Of a DNA stretch of 64,000 nt, positions 51,402 through 62,628 are shown piece by piece. Made by a program: the position numbers and the translations under genes. The notes beneath the pieces were generated by a model that was not told the origin of the DNA, did no database searches, and saw only the letters and a list, made by a program, of their open reading frames with translations. The stretch comes from Shinisaurus crocodilurus (Eukaryota > Chordata > Lepidosauria > Squamata > Shinisauridae): the NCBI GenBank assembly GCA_021292165.1, contig CM037878.1, positions 188,045,118-188,109,117 of the forward strand. The letters run 5' to 3'. How positions within the stretch are numbered: position 1 is the stretch's first letter; each line of letters opens with the position of its first letter.

Positions 51402-52131
51402 CTGTACTCAATCAAGGCTTGCTTTCCAGATTTTATCACCGCATCTCCCAAAGCTGAAGAGGAAGAAGGTGATCTGCAGCAGCAAAACCCACCAAGGATG
51501 CTGCTCCTTGACACACATGCTAAATAAGAATAAAAGAATAAGAATACGAAGCAGCAGCTTTGATCTTGAGATGAGCACTTGGGCTTTCCCAAGATTCCAT
51601 TTCATGTTTGAAACCATTTTGTTGATAAAGACAAACACAAGCAGCCACATTCCCTGCAGTGAGTTTGCCTGAAGCCATGTTTCATGGCAAAATTGACCTC
51701 TCTTGCTTAGGCAAAGCAGTGGAGGAATTTGATGGAAGAATTTAGAATAGATAAGCTGTGTGATGTGGGGGTCACATAAGGCGTGGGGTTATATATCCCT
51801 AAGGTGCCACCAATTTTAATCTCAAGTGAAACTTTGAGCCAGATTGGGGGGGGGGGCACTGTATGGGCTGTGCATTGGAGGGATTTCAAGAGAAGCAGCA
51901 GCAGCAGCAGCAGCAGCAAGTTAAAAGGGGAAAAAAATTCTAGTGAAATTTCTCAGGGGGATTCTACCCATCCATAAATAACTTAAGGCCAGACAGTGGA
52001 CAATGAATTATCTTTGAGGAGCTCAGTCAAAATGTCAACTCAGTGCATGTGACAAGTCAAAAAGGGAAAAGCCATATTTGGGATTATTAACAAAGGAGTT
52101 ATTTAAAATAATAACACTGTGTGTATCATAA

Positions 52132-52169
<38 letters not shown>

Positions 52170-52189
52170 GGAATACAATGTACAGCCCC
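51402..52189. other. Unassigned DNA with microsatellites
   Basis: AGC run at 51893-51919, CT then CA runs at 52131-52169 and a poly-G run near 51846. No gene is recognised. Confidence 0.5.
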
Positions 52190-52352
52190 ATACAGGCCTG
52201 TGGCTTACGCTGGCTCAGCTTGTCTGAGTGTGGAAAGCTAAGCAGGGTCAGGCCTGGTTGTTACTTGGATGGGAGACCCCTCCTCTAGTTTCCTGCATTG
52301 AGCAGGGGGTTGGACTCGATAGCCTCGTAGTAGGCTCCTTCCAACTCTATGA
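52190..52352 (+). mobile_element. 5S-rRNA-derived SINE with CR1-like tail, copy 2
   Basis: GGAAAGCTAAGCAGGGTC, AGGCCTGGTTGTTACTTGGA and TGGGAGACC reproduce the whole 5S internal promoter (A box, intermediate element, C box), more faithfully than copy 1. The tail is CTGCATTGAGCAGGGGGTTG, GACTCGATAGCCTCGTAG and CTCCTTCCAACTCTATGAA. The head begins ATACAGGC, as in copy 1. The 5S/CR1 junction (GACCCCTCCTCTAGTTTCCT) is identical in both, so one founder fusion is implied. Confidence 0.88.
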
Positions 52353-53034
52353 AGACAAAGAGGGTGTGGGGCGGGCTGCGAAGCCTAATATTGGCTTCTG
52401 TAGCCCCGCCCCCCTTGCTGACTGTATACCTGCGTAGACAGGTATGTATGTCTCGCCTCACTTCCCCCCCACATCCGCAAAATTTCTCCCCGCCCACAGC
52501 TGCGCGTGATGCGGGGGAAGGTCCTTGCGGATGTAAAGGGGGGGGGAAATGATGAGTAAATCTATGAAATCTCAAGAATGATATTGTAGAGGTGGGAAAG
52601 GTGAAGAAATGGGCAACCAAACTAAACAAGGAGTTGGTGACATCAATTTTCATTTAGGAAAAAATATGACTAAGAGGGAATGGAGAGGTTTATTAAAAAA
52701 ATAATTTTGCATGGTGTGGGGGAAATGGACAGTGGACACTTTTCACTCTCCTCCCCCATTATGCTAGAACTCATGGTCACCCAGTTGTATTGATGGGCAG
52801 TAAATTCAGACGGCGGGCGGCGGTGGTGCTGTCAGAGCAGGAGTTCAGGGCTTCACTCAGTAGAATGAGCAGGAGGGACCCCAAATGCAACAGGGCTGGC
52901 TTAAAAGGGAAAAAAAATTCTAGTGAAATTGCAACAGGGCTGGCTTAGCTGGCTTAGCACGCTTTGCAGTAAGTGAAGTAATACACACACATTACCTTTG
53001 AAAGAGCTGCTGCTGCTGCCCCACCCCTGACTCA
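52353..53034. other. Unassigned DNA, partly GC-rich
   Basis: Around 52370-52540 the sequence is GC-rich with purine/pyrimidine runs. TTAAAAGGGAAAAAAATTCT, followed by AGTGAAATT, at about 52900-52928 also occurs at 51919-51950, a short unexplained duplication. No gene is recognised. Confidence 0.45.
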
Positions 53035-53351
53035 GATCAGGCAAAAGAAAGCCCTTCTTCACACAGCACGTAATTAACTTATGGAATTCATGGCCACGTG
53101 ACTTAGTGATGCCATTAGCTCAGATGGCTTTCAAATGGGATTAGACAAATTCTTGGCAGATAGGTCTGTCTGTTAGCCAAGACAGCTGAATCCAGTTTCC
53201 AAGACAGGATGCCTCTAATACTAGTTGTGGGGGGGGGACAGTTACCTTCCTGGCCTGCCTGTGGGGTTCCTGGAAGCAATTGTCTGACCATTGAATGCTG
53301 CAGTAAGTGGTACCATTGGTCTGATCTGGAAGAGCTGCTCTTATGTTCTTA
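53035..53351 (+). mobile_element. CR1 LINE 3' end
   Basis: It encodes the decayed end of the CR1 protein: KPFFTQHVINLWNSWPRDLV, with LWN-x-W/L-P motif. A 3' UTR with GACAGTTACCTTCCTGGCCT and GAAGAGCTGCTCTTATGTTC follows. Its 3' end pairs with the sequence that starts the reverse-oriented copies at 28552 and 56478. Confidence 0.82.
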
Positions 53352-53386
53352 TCAATCAAAGTGTTTTTTGTTTTGTTCTTTACATC

Positions 53387-53525
53387 GTAGTCCTATACAT
53401 GTCTACTCAGAAGTAAGTCCCAGTGAGTTCAGTGAGACCCAGGCTGCAATCCTATACCCACTTACCTGGGAGTAACCCCTACTGAACTCAGTGAGACTTA
53501 CATCTGAGTAGACATGCATAGGATT
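53387..53525. mobile_element. Palindromic element (CCTATACATGTCTACTCAGA family)
   Basis: CCTATACATGTCTACTCAGA, AGTAAGTCCCAGTGAGTTCA at the left is mirrored by TGAACTCAGTGAGACTTACA, TCTGAGTAGACATGCATAGG at the right. GCTGCAATCCTATACCCACT, TACCTGGGAGTAA lies in the middle. Confidence 0.75.
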
Positions 53526-53585
53526 TCACTGTTAGTTCCAACTATGTACGTATAGGGTTACAGCCTTCAAAATAGACCATTGGAG

Positions 53586-53735
53586 TAGGGTGGCCAGATA
53601 CAAAAGAGGACAGAGCGCTTGCACCTTTGGTTGTTGCATAGAAGAGGGCATTTCAACGCAACCTACAGCTGCTGAAATTCCCTCTTCTGAACAACTAGAG
53701 AAGAGCTCTGTCTTCTTTTCCATCTGGCCATCCTA
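53586..53735. mobile_element. 150-bp palindromic MITE (TAGGGTGGCCAGAT ends)
   Basis: TAGGGTGGCCAGATACAAAA, GAGGACAGAGC at the left is mirrored by GCTCTGTCTTCTTTTCCATC, TGGCCATCCTA at the right. The flanks CATTGGAG and AATCGGAG match at 6 of 8. A relative of its left arm lies at about 54234-54330 (AAGAAGACAGGGCTCCTGTG). Confidence 0.82.
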
Positions 53736-54374
53736 AATCGGAGCATAGAGTCAAAGTGAGAACCTCAATAATTCCTCTCCTTTTTTCTTTTTGTATAATG
53801 GAAGACGTAGATCAAAGGAGCAGCATGAAATATTACCTTGGCTTGCACACATACTAAGCATTGGAGCTTGTGAAGATTCTTCTCTTGTGAGCACGGGGTC
53901 AAGTTCATTTATCACAACAGGGAGAAGCAAGCAGCAACAGCAACAAATATAAAACAAAGGCAGTGTATATTTACTTGCTTTCATGTCTGCAAAGCTTAAA
54001 CTATGCATGGCCCAATTTTCCAAGAAATTTGTCAGTTTGTGAACAAACTCCAAAATGTATTTCATATGTACATTTGTTGAGGAGTTTGTAATTCGTAAGT
54101 TTAAACTGGAGGAGACAGTTGTTTGGGGCACATTGAAATGGGTTTGCTTTCCTCTTCTTCTTGGGTTCGATTTATGGAAAAATATATATAGACCAAGCAC
54201 AGAGTTGCACTCTGAGGACCCCATGAGCAGCCTCAGGTGGCCAAATGCAAAAGAAGACAGGGCTCCTGTGCATTTTAATAGTTGTGCAGAAGTGGGGATT
54301 TCAGCAGGTGTAGCTTGCATGATCAAATATAGTGGCAGCTGCTGCTGAATTTGTGCAACAGGATTTATCCCGGG
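53736..54374. other. Unassigned DNA with a MITE-arm relative
   Basis: The stretch 54234-54330 resembles the left arm of the element at 53586. A 191-codon open frame on the minus strand (53751-54326) has no recognised domain. Nothing else is recognised. Confidence 0.4.
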
Positions 54375-54598
54375 TGAGGGCTAAGCAGACATTACTTTAA
54401 ATGTGTATCTCGCAACTGTGCCTTCATTTTCATTTTTACTCTAGGGTAAGCACAGTGGCAGGGGGCTGATCTGAATTTAAAAGCCCCTTACCCTCCTACT
54501 AGGGACCCAATCTGGATCAGGGGCCTCTGCACCTACCCTAGAATAAAAAGGGGGAAATGTGTGTGTTTTTTTTAAAGTAATATCTGTTTCAGCCCTCA
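54375..54598. mobile_element. 224-bp palindromic MITE (AGGGCCAAAACAGAT family)
   Basis: TGAGGGCTAAGCAGACATTA, CTTTAAA at the left is mirrored by TTTAAAGTAATATCTGTTTC, AGCCCTCA at the right. GATCTGAATTTAAAAGCCCC and AATCTGGATCAGGGGCCT lie inside, like 30728-30901. Confidence 0.8.
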
Positions 54599-54971
54599 GG
54601 GTTCATTAGCAGCAGCGGCAACCATTTCAGGAAGATAAAGGGTTCCAAGGTTACAAGAATGGCATCCCCCCCCCCCCCGTGCTGTTGACCATGTAAAGCA
54701 GTTGGTGCTCCATGCTCCAGATCCAATTCACTGTGAAAATGGATTAGCTTGGCCAATCTCATCATAGCTCACTTTAAAAGGGAGGGAAACCTGCTGGAAT
54801 CGCATGAGCTGCACCATGCGCGTGTTTCCTGTAGTGTCCCTTTTGCTCCCAGGACCAATGGCATGGCAGTTTTGGGAGTGCTTTCAGCCTCAGCTGGCTG
54901 GTATGGCAACACTGACAGTAGAAGGTGTCAAAGTATGTGTGTAGGGGTGGGAGGAGAGAAGAGATGGTTCC
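54599..54971. other. Unassigned DNA
   Basis: A poly-C run lies at about 54667-54679. Nothing is recognised. Confidence 0.4.
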
Positions 54972-55445
54972 ATTAATTAATTAATTAATTAATTAATTAT
55001 AGTTCTATACCAGCCAATAGCCAAAGTTCTCTGGGCAGTTTACAAAAGATGAAAACTGTAAAAATACAATATAAAACATAGTATAGAAACCATTTACATA
55101 CAAAAACAATTTAAAACAACCAACAGTAACAATCCCAGGACTGGTTAAAACGTCATCATATGCTGTCAGATGTCTGGGAGTAGAGGAAAGTCTTAACCTG
55201 ACACCGAAAGGATGACAATGTTGGTGCCAGGCAGACCTCACTGGGGAGAGCGTTCCATAATCTGGGGGGGGGGGCACCAAAAAGTCCCTCTCCCTTGTTG
55301 CCATCCTTTGAACCTCCCTCGGAAGAGGCAACTGGATAAGGGCCTCAGATGATGAGCGTAGTGTATGGGTAGGTTCATACTGGGAGAGGCGCTCCGTTGG
55401 GTATTTCGGTCCTGAACCATGTGAGGCTTTATAGGATAAAACCAG
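54972..55445 (-). mobile_element. L2 LINE 3' end with (TTAA)n tail
   Basis: The minus strand has the L2 C-terminal remnants RMATRERDFLVPPPPDYGTL and SPVRSAWHQHC. The 3' end is AACTGCCCAGAGAACTTTGG, then CTATTGGCTGGTATAGAACT and a tail of TTAA units (54972-55000 on the plus strand). The frame is broken. Confidence 0.85.
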
Positions 55446-55466
55446 CAACCACTGGCTCATCTATTC

Positions 55467-55601
55467 CAGCCTTCCCCAACCTGGTGACCTCCAGATGTTT
55501 TGGCCTACAACTCCCATCACCCCTGTCCCAGTCCATGCAGGCTGGGGCTGATGGGAATTGTAGTCCAAAACATCTGGAGGGCACAATCTTGGGGAAGGCT
55601 G
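55467..55601. mobile_element. Palindromic hAT-like MITE with 13-bp perfect ends
   Basis: CAGCCTTCCCCAA (55467-55479) is the exact inverse of TTGGGGAAGGCTG (55589-55601). CCTCCAGATGTTTTGGCCTA, CAACTCCCATCA is mirrored by TGATGGGAATTGTAGTCCAA, AACATCTGGAGGGC. This is the best-preserved copy of the family here. Confidence 0.88.
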
Positions 55602-56477
55602 ATCTGGTTGCTGATAGCTGTGATAATGGGGCTCTCAAATTCCACAAATCTAATCCTTGACTGGTCAGGTACTGGATTTCTCAGGACAGATTTAAGAGGA
55701 TTGCACCCAGGAAATGCAAGGGAACAAGACAGCAGGAATGCTGTATGATTCCCCACCACCACCACTGCTTTGTTCTGGAGAATAGCTTTCCCCAACTATC
55801 CTCCTACAGCTAATCCTTTGGTGGTTCTCTGTTTACTAAATATGTGCAATAAAATCATCCCTGGTTATCTCCATGGTATACCAATCATGGTCAAATTTCT
55901 TGGTGCATTGAAATGATCCAGAAGAACTGTGAAATAAGCAAGTTATCACTGTAATAGTAGCAATATTTTTTTTTCCTTTTACCTGCGAAACAGTAAACTG
56001 TATGTGAGTTTGTTTCACTAGAATACTTGAGACAAATCTTCTTAGTATTTGACAAGCCATTGAAGAACTAAAGGGGGTTGTTTGTTTGTTTGTTTTGATT
56101 TCTTATAAACTATAGTTGAGCAGAGCAACCAGAGCATCAGCCCATGGCAGCAAAGAGTCATAGTAAAGGCAATAATTAGTATTTCAAGCTTTCCAATCAG
56201 CAGTTTTACTGTCAAGAAATAAGTAACCAGACAGAGTTTCACTGTTTTCTTTCTGGCTTTGATTTCTGACTAGCAGCAATTCAGTTCAGTTTATCTTGTG
56301 CTTTGCCTGCACAGAAACCTCCTCCACTCACTTCTAGTACATGATTTGGCTTGTGATCTCACATTTGCGGAATGAGAGTAACCAAGCCCTGAACATCCTC
56401 CATGAAGAAGTACCCTAAGAATCGGACAGTTTGCATGCACTTGTGCGATGGCAGCTCAGGTCACTGAGTGGGGAATC
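55602..56477. other. Unassigned DNA
   Basis: Nothing is recognised. Confidence 0.4.
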
Positions 56478-57345
56478 AAACGTAAGAACATAAGAAGAGC
56501 CATGATAGACCAGACCAAGGGTCCATCTAGTCCTGCATTCTGTTCACACAGTGGACAACCAGCTGCCCATGGGAACCCACAAGCAGGACATGAGTGAAAC
56601 AGCACCCTCCCATCCATGTTCCCCCGCAACTGGTGTACATAGGCGTACTGCTTCTGATACTGTAGTTAGCATATAGCCATCAGGACTAGTAGCCATTGAT
56701 AGCCTTCTCCTCCATGAATTTGTCCAATCCCCTTTTAAAGCCATCCAGATTGGTGACCGTCACTACATCTTGTGGAAGTGAATGCCATAGTTAACTCTAC
56801 GCTGTATGAAGAAGTACTTCCTTTTTTATGTCTTGAATCTCCCACCAATCAGCTTCATGGGATGACCCCGGGTTCTAGTATTATGAGAGAAGGAGAAAGA
56901 TGTCTCCCTCTCCACTTTCTCCATACCATGCATGATTTTGGACACCTCTGTCATGTCTCCCCTCATTTGCCTTTTTTCTAAGCTAAACAGTCCCAGATGT
57001 TATAACCTTTCCTCATAATGGAGTTGCTCCAGCCTCTTGATCATTTTAGTTGCCCTTTTCTGCCCTTTTTCCAACTCTACAATATCCTTTTTTAGGTGCG
57101 GTGACCAGAACTATACACAGTATTCCAAGTGTAATTGCACCATGGATTTTGATAAGGGCAGGATGATCTTGGCAGTTTTATTTTCAATTCCTTTCGTAAT
57201 TATGCTGAACATGGAATTTCCCATCAACATTTTCATCGAGCTGTCTACCCCAATTTCAAGATCTCTTTCTTGGTCAATCACCTCTAGCTCAGATCCCATC
57301 AGTTTATACATGAAGCTGGGGTTGTATATATGAAGCGTATACATG
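56478..57345 (-). mobile_element. CR1 LINE, longest 3' segment in the window
   Basis: The plus strand begins with the reversed 3' end TAAGAACATAAGAAGAGCCA. The minus strand encodes CR1 protein pieces in several frames. They include KMLMGNSMFSIITKGIENKT, HLEYCV, TRGHPMKLIGGRFKT and NLDGFKRGLDKFMEEKA. Stops and frameshifts are frequent. No polymerase catalytic motif is included. Confidence 0.88.
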
Positions 57346-57384
57346 AAGTTAAGGCTTTTAACTTTTAAGTTGAGATTGAGAAGT

Positions 57385-57555
57385 TAAGGGTAGAGCACAT
57401 GCTTTGCATGCAGAAGTGTCCAGGCATGTCCAGTTGAGAGGATCTAGTAGGAGGTGATGGATAAGACTCCACTGCTACCAGTCAGAGTGGTAGACAATAC
57501 TGGACTGGATGTACAAATAGTCTGACCTGGTATAAGGCAACTTCATATGTCGATC
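57385..57555 (+). mobile_element. tRNA-derived squamate SINE, near-complete
   Basis: AAGGGTAGAGCACATGCTTT, GCATGCAGAAG resembles the first half of an alanine-type tRNA. The body holds CTGCTACCAGTCAGAGTGG, AGACAATACTGGACTGGATG and TCTGACCTGGTATAAGGCAA. The B box region (TCCAGGCATGTCC) is degraded. The minus-strand copies at 6058, 15840 and 17882 share the order. Confidence 0.75.
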
Positions 57556-59364
57556 GTGTCCAGACATGGGTGATTACAGGGTCAGCTAGAAAGAAGATGC
57601 AGCATCTCTAAGGAATGACATTAGCCACATTGATCTTGTTTTTGCAGGGGTAAATTCCCATGATCTTCACTTAGCTCTTAATGGGGAATCTGGGGACACA
57701 TCAGGAAGGCAAATCCTGGGAAGAATGCATGTATATTAAAGAAGATCCAACATACAGATGTTCAGATGCAGCCCAAAGATACACTTAAGGAAAACATCCA
57801 CACCTTGGCATAGAATAGACTGCCCACTCAACTGGACGGCTTGTTAAAATGTAAGATCTATCTCGTCCTCAAGCTACAGAGTATGATGAGAACTACTGAC
57901 AGGTTTATGGTCTGTTATATAAGAGGTCAGACTTGATATGCTAATTGTTCCTTCATCTTGCTTCTGATCTGTCAGACCTCATCATCCTCGATTCTCTCCA
58001 TTGTGCCCATTTGCAACAGCTAGGCAGGTTTTGTATAATGCAAAAGGTACCCAAATTCATTTGAATGTAGTGTAATGCACATTATCTACCACCATAGGCC
58101 TGTCCCCTTCCTGTAAGGAAAAAGAGATATTTTGCACAACATCTTCTTGCTGAAAGCCATGAAAGTCACATCCCATGATCTTGCATGAATACAGTGGGTA
58201 TTTTCCTGCAGCGCAATCCACTCGAGGGCTTCTCAAGACCATCAGTTCAAAGCAACCCCATACCAGAGTTCAGCTGTTACAGGATAGTCTAGTGAGTTCC
58301 AGTTCAAAGTCCATAGCCTGCAGAGCGGGGGGACGGGGCATAGACACATATAGAAACTGAAATGGACTACGCAAAGACAATCTGCCAAAGCCCCATGTCA
58401 GTTTTTGCCTTGGCATTGACACCTAACCTAACTGAGGGGGTGAAACTGGGTTTGGGATGTACCACTTTAGGCTGCAAGTTGGAGCCCACATGATTATGAG
58501 GAGCCATAACATGTAGGGTACCTAAGCATGCTCCCTCTATGCACAGGAACACTGCTAGGCCTGGGCCTATGGAGCGCCAGCCCCGAATCTAATTCCCAGG
58601 GTACCAGACCCAGTTGCTCAGAGCCCTAAGTGTCCACTGGTGCCAATGGAAGGGTTTTTTTCTCAGCTTAATTGCAGGGGGCAATTTTCAAGGGGGAATT
58701 GCATCTGGGTAGGGAAGAGATAACGCTTCCCTTCCCACGTACTGCAACACCTCTCCCCATCCCCCCCCCCGCATGGCAATTAAGCATAGGGGAAAAAAAA
58801 CTTTCCCCCATTGCTTTGGGATGATCTGGGCCAGGATGTAACTTGATTAAATAATTGATTTTATTTGCGATGATTTGGATGAGAAATTAATTGGCTGGCT
58901 TTGCCTCCTGTAAAATGTAAATCAATCCTCGTAATAATTTGCAAATATAGATATCAATTAGCATATGCAGATTTTTATGTAGATTTGCTTCCTATGGGAC
59001 CTAGCAATGCAGATGGTCTCCGGCTCAATTCCTGTCATTCCCAGTTAAAAAGATCAAGTCATGGGATGGGAAAGACCTCTGATGCTGCCAGTCGGAGTAT
59101 CTTTTTTAATTTAAAAACACACATTTATGTATCACCTTTCATTCTATCAGCAGAGTCCAGTCAATTATATCACAAAACAATAAAACAGCAGGAAAAAATC
59201 TGTAAACATTAAAAAAAGTTGGCAACAAATTACAATGCCTAGATGAATAAGAAGGTTTTTGCCTGGTGCTGGGAAGCTTGCCACCTAGGAACCAGGCCAG
59301 GTGAGCCTATTTCGGGAGGCATTCTGTAGCCATGGCACCACAACCAAGAAAGCCCATTCAAGGT
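57556..59364. other. Unassigned DNA, single-copy-looking
   Basis: No gene or clear repeat is recognised. A poly-C run is near 58760. ATCAATTAGCATATGCAGAT at about 58953 resembles the end of the R2 repeat. Confidence 0.45.
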
Positions 59365-59489
59365 GCAATCCTATGCAAGTTTAGGCAGAAAAAAAGCCTA
59401 CAAGTCCCAGCATGCCCCAGCCAGCACAGCTGGCTGGAGGTTGCTGCAAGTTGTAGTTTTTGTCCCTGTCTAAACATGCATAGGATTGC
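59365..59489. mobile_element. Palindromic MITE (CCCAATCCTATGCAT family), second copy
   Basis: GCAATCCTATGCAAGTTTAG is mirrored by CTAAACATGCATAGGATTGC. The centre has CTACAAGTCCCAGCATGCCC. Same layout as 47891-48017. Confidence 0.8.
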
Positions 59490-59497
59490 ATCCTCAT

Positions 59498-59905
59498 TCA
59501 TTTATTACATTGCTATATTGCCCAAATAGCCAAAGCTCTCCGGGTGGTTTACAAAGATCAAAGTTTACAAAGTTTAAAAAACATAAAAATACAATATAAC
59601 AACATAATATAAAACCAATAACATACAAAAATATAAAAACAATTTTAAACAATCAACAATTTAAAAAAGTCCCAGAACCTGTTTAAAAGCCTGATCATAT
59701 GCTGTCAAATGCTGGGGAGTGGAGAACCTGGTGCTGAAAAGATGACAATCTTGGTGCCAGGTGGACCTCATTGGGGAGAGAGCATTCCACAGTTGGAGGG
59801 CTACCACCAAAAAGGCCCTCTCCCTTGTTGCCATCCTCAGAACCTTGCTCAGAGGAGGCACATGGAAGAGGGATGATCTTAGTGTACAGATAGGTTCATA
59901 CCAGG
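59498..59905 (-). mobile_element. L2 LINE 3' end
   Basis: The minus strand has RMATRERAFLVVALQLWNAL, SPMRSTWHQDCH and then the 3' UTR ending CCCGGAGAGCTTTGGCTATT, TGGGCAATATAGC. Similar to 54972-55445. Confidence 0.82.
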
Positions 59906-61349
59906 TTCATTTCCTTTGTTATTACATTGCCTGCTTCTGATACAGGATGCAACGGCGCGGGGGGGGGGGGAAGCCTCAGCAAAAGATCTTAAAACAATAC
60001 TGGGCTACTGGCAATACCATTATAAGGCAGCTTCCTTGTGGAGGAGAAAAATCTACACACACTTGACAACTAGCATATCAGCAAGAAGGCAAGTTTAGAA
60101 CCTAGCATTTACTTTTCTATGTGGAGGGATATGTCTAGATATATATTTTGGTATGGAGGAACATTCATCCTCAGGCTGAAGTGGTACATCCCAAGACACA
60201 TGCTTATTATCTCAGTCAGAATTAGGCCTGAGTCTGATGGCAAAAGTTAAAGTCTGGCTGCCAGGTATGAAACTTATGGGCACAAGGGGCTTCTGCAGAC
60301 AGAGACAAGTAAATTTCAGTTCCTGTGCACATTCCCTTTTTGCAGGCTAAATGCAGGTCCAAGTATTCAGACCACAATGCCTATAGCACATGCATAGGCG
60401 TTCTGTCACGTTATCAGTGATGTTACATTGTCAGTGACATTCTCCAATAGGTGTGTGCACGTCCTGTGTAGAATTATTTTGGAAAGAATTGCATTTCCCC
60501 AGCAACAGCACATTGTAGTTTGAGCTGTGGGGAAAATGTAGTCACCCTGAAACATGTACTTTCCTAATGGAAAGCATTTGGATTCCATGCAACAGATATA
60601 CATCTGTGCATATGTCGCACTAATAAACGGATCGTCCAGAAAGGCCCTAAGACATTTTTATGATCATCTTCAATAGCATGGAACTTTGAAGTCACTTCAG
60701 TGCTCAGTAAGTAAAACCACCAATGAATTCTCCAGGGGGCTTTCCGTACAAGCCATTTATTCGTATAGTACAAATAAAAATTAGCCCTTCCTCAAGCTCT
60801 TCATTGGCCCATTTGAAGGTTGTGTTGTTTAATTAGAAACATCAATACTTTTCTCAGCAGGGCGCACGCTTGCAACTTATACCTCTGATACTACTTGTGG
60901 CAAAGAGAAAGCACCAATATCATTAAGGTTAATAACCTAGCAGTTTACCAGAGAAGCTCTGTGTCTTAATTTGAATTGATTATCTGAGTAGATTCATTTG
61001 GGAAAGGAGGCTAACTGCATCCCAACTCATTGGTTCACAGTGCCCAAGACTAATGCATTTCCTGCTCATTGCTGATGGTGCATATACTTACAAACTAGTT
61101 TGCTACCACGAGAGCAGAATCCAGCTCACCCCCATAAATCCTCCTTGACAGATTTTTAATGCTGAATATCTGTAGAATATTCAACGGCCAACATTTGATG
61201 CTGGCATTTGATATCCAACAGCATTTGTTATTAGAACCAGAATCAGGGTCAGGCGCCCCCATTCCTAGCGGGGAGTTGTCCTTACATTTGGCAGCTTGAG
61301 GGGGGGGCAAGCTTTTTAACCACCATCACCACCTCTTCCTGTGCCGGGG
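59906..61349. other. Unassigned DNA, single-copy-looking
   Basis: Poly-G runs lie near 59957 and 61300. CCTATAGCACATGCATAGG at about 60379 is a short imperfect palindrome. No gene is recognised. Confidence 0.45.
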
Positions 61350-61704
61350 GGGGGGGGGAAATCTCTTTCTGCCCAAGGGCTGCTGAATTCAATTTTGGAG
61401 AAGCTCTCGGGGGACCGCATTCCAGTGGTGGGTGGCAAAGGGAGCAGGGTTAAAGGCTAATGGGTGGGGGCCCAAAATACCAAAATTAAAATTGCTCTCC
61501 TATTGTAGCTTAAAGCTCTTATTGCCGGCAACTAAGCCTTCGGAGAGGAATTACAACCTTTTAGATTGGCGGAAAACTACACAAAAGCTGGGGGGGGCAC
61601 CACCAAATGATTTGTGGGCGGGGCCAGGGGAAAAAGGCATGGCCTTCCGGGCAACCTCAGATGGCCAGGTTTGGCCCCTGGGCCTGAGGTTCCCCTCCCC
61701 AGTC
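61350..61704 (+). mobile_element. hAT-like MITE (CAGGGGTGGGGAA family)
   Basis: CAAGGGCTGCTGAATTCAAT, TTTGGAGAAGCTCTCGGGGG, CTTATTGCCGGCAACTAAGC, GGGGCCAGGGGAAAAAGGCA and TTGGCCCCTGGGCCTGAGGT follow in family order. The left end is blurred by a poly-G run. Confidence 0.78.
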
Positions 61705-62628
61705 CTATGCCTTTAGCAGCAGTCTTGATAGGCAGACAATGACACAGGGCCATGCTTATCCCCGCGCTGTGACAAAGCCTCATCAGACAATTTCTGTGCA
61801 TCAAACTGATGCTAAGGGCAGACGAGCATGCCTCGAGTCTGTTGACAGTCCTTCACTGATTGTGCCCACGCAGCTTACCTACCAGGGGACTGCCATGATG
61901 CAATAGCCTGGGGTCTGGTAGCATTTTGAGGCCCTGCGTGGGATTTCTTTGGGAAAGAGCAAAACAAAGGTCAGAAGGCAGCCTTGTCTATTGGGGAAAA
62001 CACCCACCCAAAGAATGGCCGTTTCCTTGATAGGGAATGGCAGGACAGGCTGGGGGAGCGCAGAAGGGCAGGGAAGGCGAACAGCTCAACACTCAAAAGA
62101 ACATAGACATAGTCACTGAATGCATGGGCCAGCAGCTTCAGTTCTCTTGGAGATGTCATGTCATGTATGCCTGTTATGGATACCTTTAGCATTCAAAGCA
62201 TATCTCTACCATGGCGTTATGGCCTATGGCATGGGTGGGCAATCGAGCCTAATATGGTTGCCAGCCTCAAGGTTTGTTCAGGTACTCGGAATGACTCCAT
62301 ATTTTTCTCATGAACTTTTCCATCAAGGCATCATGATCTCTGGCCATGACCTCCCCCTCAAGCTCAGAGGAAGACTCAAACATGGAGGAAGAATCTTTTG
62401 GGGAGTCATCACCCCCCACTTCTGGACCTTCTAGGCTGGAAGTTCTTGCCCCTCAGACCCTGAAGTCACATCCCTGTACTGAAAGCGCCAATGGCTGCAG
62501 AATCAGGCAACAGACCTTTAAAAGGCACAGACAGTGTCAACCACAGAACTGGACAAGCCAGCCTTCGTAAGGCCTCTCCATTTTGCTGAGGCAACAGCTC
62601 TCCTTGTGTGGGTGAGAATGCTCCAGCC
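61705..62628. other. Unassigned DNA
   Basis: No gene is recognised. A serine- and glutamate-rich open frame at 62346-62570 (plus) reads like low-complexity coding sequence, but it has no known domain and no flanking support. Confidence 0.4.

Noticed and set aside
53751..54326. 191-codon minus-strand frame as a gene
   Set aside because: No domain, low-complexity stretches, and part of it overlaps a MITE-arm relative.
57385..57430. Alanine tRNA gene
   Set aside because: Only the first half resembles a tRNA. There is no acceptor-stem pairing and a SINE body follows.
62346..62570. Serine/glutamate-rich frame as a gene fragment
   Set aside because: Low complexity with no family resemblance. It could be part of an unknown repeat, but there is no support.
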